From: Candidatus Cloacimonadota bacterium
Lineage (GTDB): Bacteria > Muiribacteriota > UBA6191 > JACPRK01
Direction of reading: 5' to 3'
NCBI GenBank assembly: GCA_021772705.1
Contig: JAJFLN010000311.1
Span: forward strand, 1-8,499
DNA length: 8,499 nucleotides
The position numbers and the translations under genes are program-made. Each line of letters opens with the position of its first letter. The stretch's first letter is position 1. Shown here piece by piece: positions 6,686-8,499 of this stretch. The notes beneath the pieces were generated by a model that worked only from the letters and a program-made list of their open reading frames with translations, did not search any database and was not told the DNA's origin.

Positions 6686-8499
6686 TCACTCTCCCCAGCC
6701 GGCGCAGCTGCCGGGCTCCAGGTGCGACTCGAACTCGTCGCGGAACTTGTTCACAAAGCTGGTGATCGGCATGGCCGCCGCATCGGCGAGGACGCAGATC
6801 GTCTTGCCGCACATCTGATCGCAGGCGTTCAGCAACAGGTCCAGATCGTCTCGGGTCCCCTCCCGATTCTCCAGGCGATCCAGGATCTTGTGGACCCAGC
6901 CCGTCCCCTCCCGGCAGGGAGTGCACTGGCCGCAGCTCTCGTGGTGGTAGAAGCTCGCCAGCCGGGCCGCCACGGCGACGACACAGACCGAATCGTCGAT
7001 GACGATGACGCCGCCGCTGCCGGCCATGCTCCCCGCCTTCTGCAGGGATGTGAAGTCCATCTGGACGTCGAGCTCCTCCTCCGTCAAGACCGGGCTCGAG
7101 GAGCCGCCAGGAAAGACCGCCTGCAGCTTCCGCCCTTCCGGGACGCCGCCGCAGTGCTCGTAGATCAGGTTCCGGGCAGTGACTCCCATGGGCAATTCGT
7201 AGAGCCCCGGTTTCTGCACGTGGCCACTGACACAGAAGATGCGAGTCCCGGCGTTGCCCTCGCTGCCGATGCCGACGAACCACTCGGAGCCCTTCTCGAG
7301 AATGGCCGGCAGGAAAGAGAGGGTCTCCACGTTGTTCACCACCGTGGGACCACCAAAGGCGCCGACGATGGCCGGGAAGGGCGGCTTGATCCGGGGCTGG
7401 CCGGGCTTGCCCTCCAGGCTCTCGATGAGGCCCGTCTCCTCGCCACAGATATAGGCTCCAGCTCCACGATGGATCGTCACTTCCAGGTCGAAATCACTGC
7501 CCAGGATTCCCTTGCCGATCAGGTTCGCCTCCCGGGCCTCGTCCAGGGCCCGCTGCACGGACTCGATGCCCTTGGTGAACTCTCCACGAATGTAGATATA
7601 GGCGTCGTGAATGCCGACGGCGTAGGCGCAGATCAGGATGCCCTCGATCATCATGTGAGGGTTGCGCTCCAGGATCTCCCGATCCTTGAAGGTACCGGGC
7701 TCGCCCTCGTCGGCGTTGACACAGAGGTACTTGGGCTTCGTTGATTCCTTCGGAATGAAACCCCACTTCACTCCTGCCGGGAAGCCGGCGCCGCCCCGGC
7801 CCTTCAGGTTGGCGGCCTTGACCAGATCGATGACGGCCGAAGGCTCCATCGTCTCCAGGGCCTTCTTGAAGGACTCGTAGCCTCCCCGCTCCTTGTAGGT
7901 TCCGATCCGGCACAACCCTTCGGCATCGATGTCCTTCGACACAACGGGCTCCGGCCCCGAGGTCCGTAGGTGGATACCTTGCCGCTCCTTCAGGTCGCCG
8001 CCGGCAGCCAGGTCGTCGAGCATGGCCTCCATCTCTTCCGGCGTCAGGTCCTCGATGTACTCGTCGTTGATTCGCATCACCGGCGCCGTACCGCAGGAGG
8101 CGAGGCACTCCACTTCCTGGAGGGAGAACAGCCCGTCTTCGGTCTTGCCTCCCGGCTCGATGCCGAGTTTGTCCAGGACCTTCTTCAGGATCTTCTGGGC
8201 CCCTCGAAGGGAACAGGAGATGTTCGTGCAGAGCTGGAGGTCGAACTTTCCGGGAGGACGACGGTGATACATCGTGTAGAACGAGACACACCGGTAGACA
8301 TCCATGGGGGGCACACCGACGGCGCGGGCCACGAGGAGCATGGCCCGGTCCGAGACCCAGCCGAACTCCCGCTGGGCGATGTGCAAGGCTGGCAATATGG
8401 CCGCTCGGTTCGTCGGGTAGTGAGCCTTGATCCCGGAGATCTCGTCCAGAACCTCCTGAGAGAACTCCGGCGCCGGACTCTCTCCCGCTGCCGTCTGCT
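6686..8499 (-). CDS. nuoEF: NADH-quinone oxidoreductase fused subunits E and F (NADH dehydrogenase module), 5' end beyond window
   Basis: The NADH-binding flavoprotein module of complex I: NADH reduces FMN, and electrons leave through cluster N3, with N1a as the side cluster. The frame is open to the right edge (first full codon at 8497), with no ATG/GTG/TTG before a TTG at 8395. That TTG lies inside conserved NuoE sequence, so the true start is probably just outside the window. Numbering from the 8395 codon, the NuoE part has [2Fe-2S] ligands C56-x4-C61 and C97-x3-C101 and ends near 134. A short linker leads into NuoF from about 141: the FMN/NADH glycine-rich GRGGAGFPAG at 199-208, NADEGEPGTFKDRE at 227-240, CGEETGLIESLEGKPGQPR at 317-335, an SLBB-like region, and [4Fe-4S] ligands C488-x2-C491-x2-C494 and C534. 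The NuoF part is about 429 residues, normal for the stand-alone protein. HydB/HndC-type hydrogenase subunits have related domains, but the nuoG, nuoH and nuoI neighbours argue for complex I. Confidence 0.93.
   Translation of the reverse strand, partial: QTAAGESPAPEFSQEVLDEISGIKAHYPTNRAAILPALHIAQREFGWVSDRAMLLVARAVGVPPMDVYRCVSFYTMYHRRPPGKFDLQLCTNISCSLRGAQKILKKVLDKLGIEPGGKTEDGLFSLQEVECLASCGTAPVMRINDEYIEDLTPEEMEAMLDDLAAGGDLKERQGIHLRTSGPEPVVSKDIDAEGLCRIGTYKERGGYESFKKALETMEPSAVIDLVKAANLKGRGGAGFPAGVKWGFIPKESTKPKYLCVNADEGEPGTFKDREILERNPHMMIEGILICAYAVGIHDAYIYIRGEFTKGIESVQRALDEAREANLIGKGILGSDFDLEVTIHRGAGAYICGEETGLIESLEGKPGQPRIKPPFPAIVGAFGGPTVVNNVETLSFLPAILEKGSEWFVGIGSEGNAGTRIFCVSGHVQKPGLYELPMGVTARNLIYEHCGGVPEGRKLQAVFPGGSSSPVLTEEELDVQMDFTSLQKAGSMAGSGGVIVIDDSVCVVAVAARLASFYHHESCGQCTPCREGTGWVHKILDRLENREGTRDDLDLLLNACDQMCGKTICVLADAAAMPITSFVNKFRDEFESHLEPGSCAGWGE
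6691..6696 (-). promoter_or_regulatory. Shine-Dalgarno site of nuoG inside the end of nuoEF
   Basis: GGGGAG on the minus strand lies 9 nt before the nuoG ATG at 6681, within the last codons of nuoEF. It supports coupled translation of the two genes. Confidence 0.7.
7973..7990 (-). other. Possible relic NuoF ribosome-binding site and start within the nuoE-nuoF joint
   Basis: On the minus strand the linker codes AAGGAG (7990-7985), then 9 nt, then an in-frame ATC codon (7975-7973) exactly where a stand-alone NuoF would begin. An out-of-frame TGA overlaps the start of the AAGGAG. This looks like a former intergenic junction whose stop and start codons have been lost, leaving the Shine-Dalgarno sequence translated as Leu-Lys-Glu. 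It is an inference from position and spacing; AAGGAG also arises by chance in Lys-Glu codons. Confidence 0.35.

Noticed and set aside
4034..7744. Long plus-strand frames opposite the nuo genes (4034-5068, 5362-6321, 6593-7744)
   Set aside because: They lie antisense to genes with clear family motifs, have Gly/Asp/Glu/Gln-rich composition without recognisable domains, and are expected shadows in GC-rich coding DNA.
7960..8010. Apparent nuoE-nuoF fusion as a simple sequencing frameshift
   Set aside because: Both sides are in the same frame with good NuoE and NuoF sequence. Restoring separate genes would need both an indel before the out-of-frame TGA and a changed start codon, so a true fusion is simpler; read data should still be checked.
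8393..8395. TTG at 8395 as the start of nuoEF
   Set aside because: The frame continues upstream to the window edge with NuoE-like sequence (for example YPTNRAAIL before the TTG), so this codon is an internal Leu.
6686..8499. Identity as an NAD-reducing [FeFe]-hydrogenase subunit (HydB/HndC type)
   Set aside because: The N-terminal part is a full NuoE, and the next genes are nuoG with N7 ligands, nuoH and nuoI, which define complex I. There is no hydrogenase catalytic subunit.
1..8499. CRISPR array, tRNA/rRNA, transposase or riboswitch
   Set aside because: No regularly spaced direct repeats, cloverleaf-like or rRNA sequence, or transposase motifs were seen; non-coding space is limited to 1-196 and 3278-3446.

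Overview
The window is GC-rich bacterial chromosomal DNA holding five genes in two convergent blocks. On the plus strand a single gene (197-3277) encodes a large membrane-bound CHASE2-type class III nucleotide cyclase. On the minus strand, running from the right edge to 3447, is the middle of a complex I (NADH:quinone oxidoreductase, nuo) operon. It reads, in transcription order, a fused nuoE-nuoF, then nuoG, nuoH and nuoI. The organism cannot be named from this sequence. The GC-rich coding, Gram-negative-type CHASE2 cyclase and bacterial-type NuoG with the extra N7 iron-sulfur ligands suggest a high-GC Gram-negative lineage (for example Acidobacteriota or a former deltaproteobacterial group). 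That placement is a low-confidence inference.

Region 1-196 has no convincing gene. It carries three perfect GC-rich palindromes (1-19, 101-122 and 129-145) that look like parts of a dispersed intergenic repeat, followed by the leader of the cyclase gene. Region 3278-3446 is the 169-bp convergent gap. It contains a long hairpin (3347-3386) with a 19-bp stem, the best candidate for separating the two converging transcripts, although it has no T-tract.

The nuo block is tightly packed and surely cotranscribed: nuoEF to nuoG has 4 bp between stop and start, nuoG to nuoH 17 bp, and nuoH to nuoI overlap in a TGATG. NuoE/F/G form the NADH-oxidising arm (FMN and an iron-sulfur chain), NuoI carries electrons on to the quinone site, and NuoH is the membrane subunit that forms that site with NuoB/NuoD. 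The operon stops at nuoI: the antiporter-like and small membrane subunits NuoJKLMN do not follow, so they must lie elsewhere in the genome or be absent.

The points most worth a second look are the NuoE-NuoF fusion with what looks like a relic ribosome-binding site at its joint, the short NuoG that keeps all N7 ligands, and the cyclase. The cyclase has three long helical insertions splitting its CHASE2 sensor and has unusual residues at its nucleotide-recognition site. I see no wholly new system, CRISPR array, RNA gene or insertion sequence.
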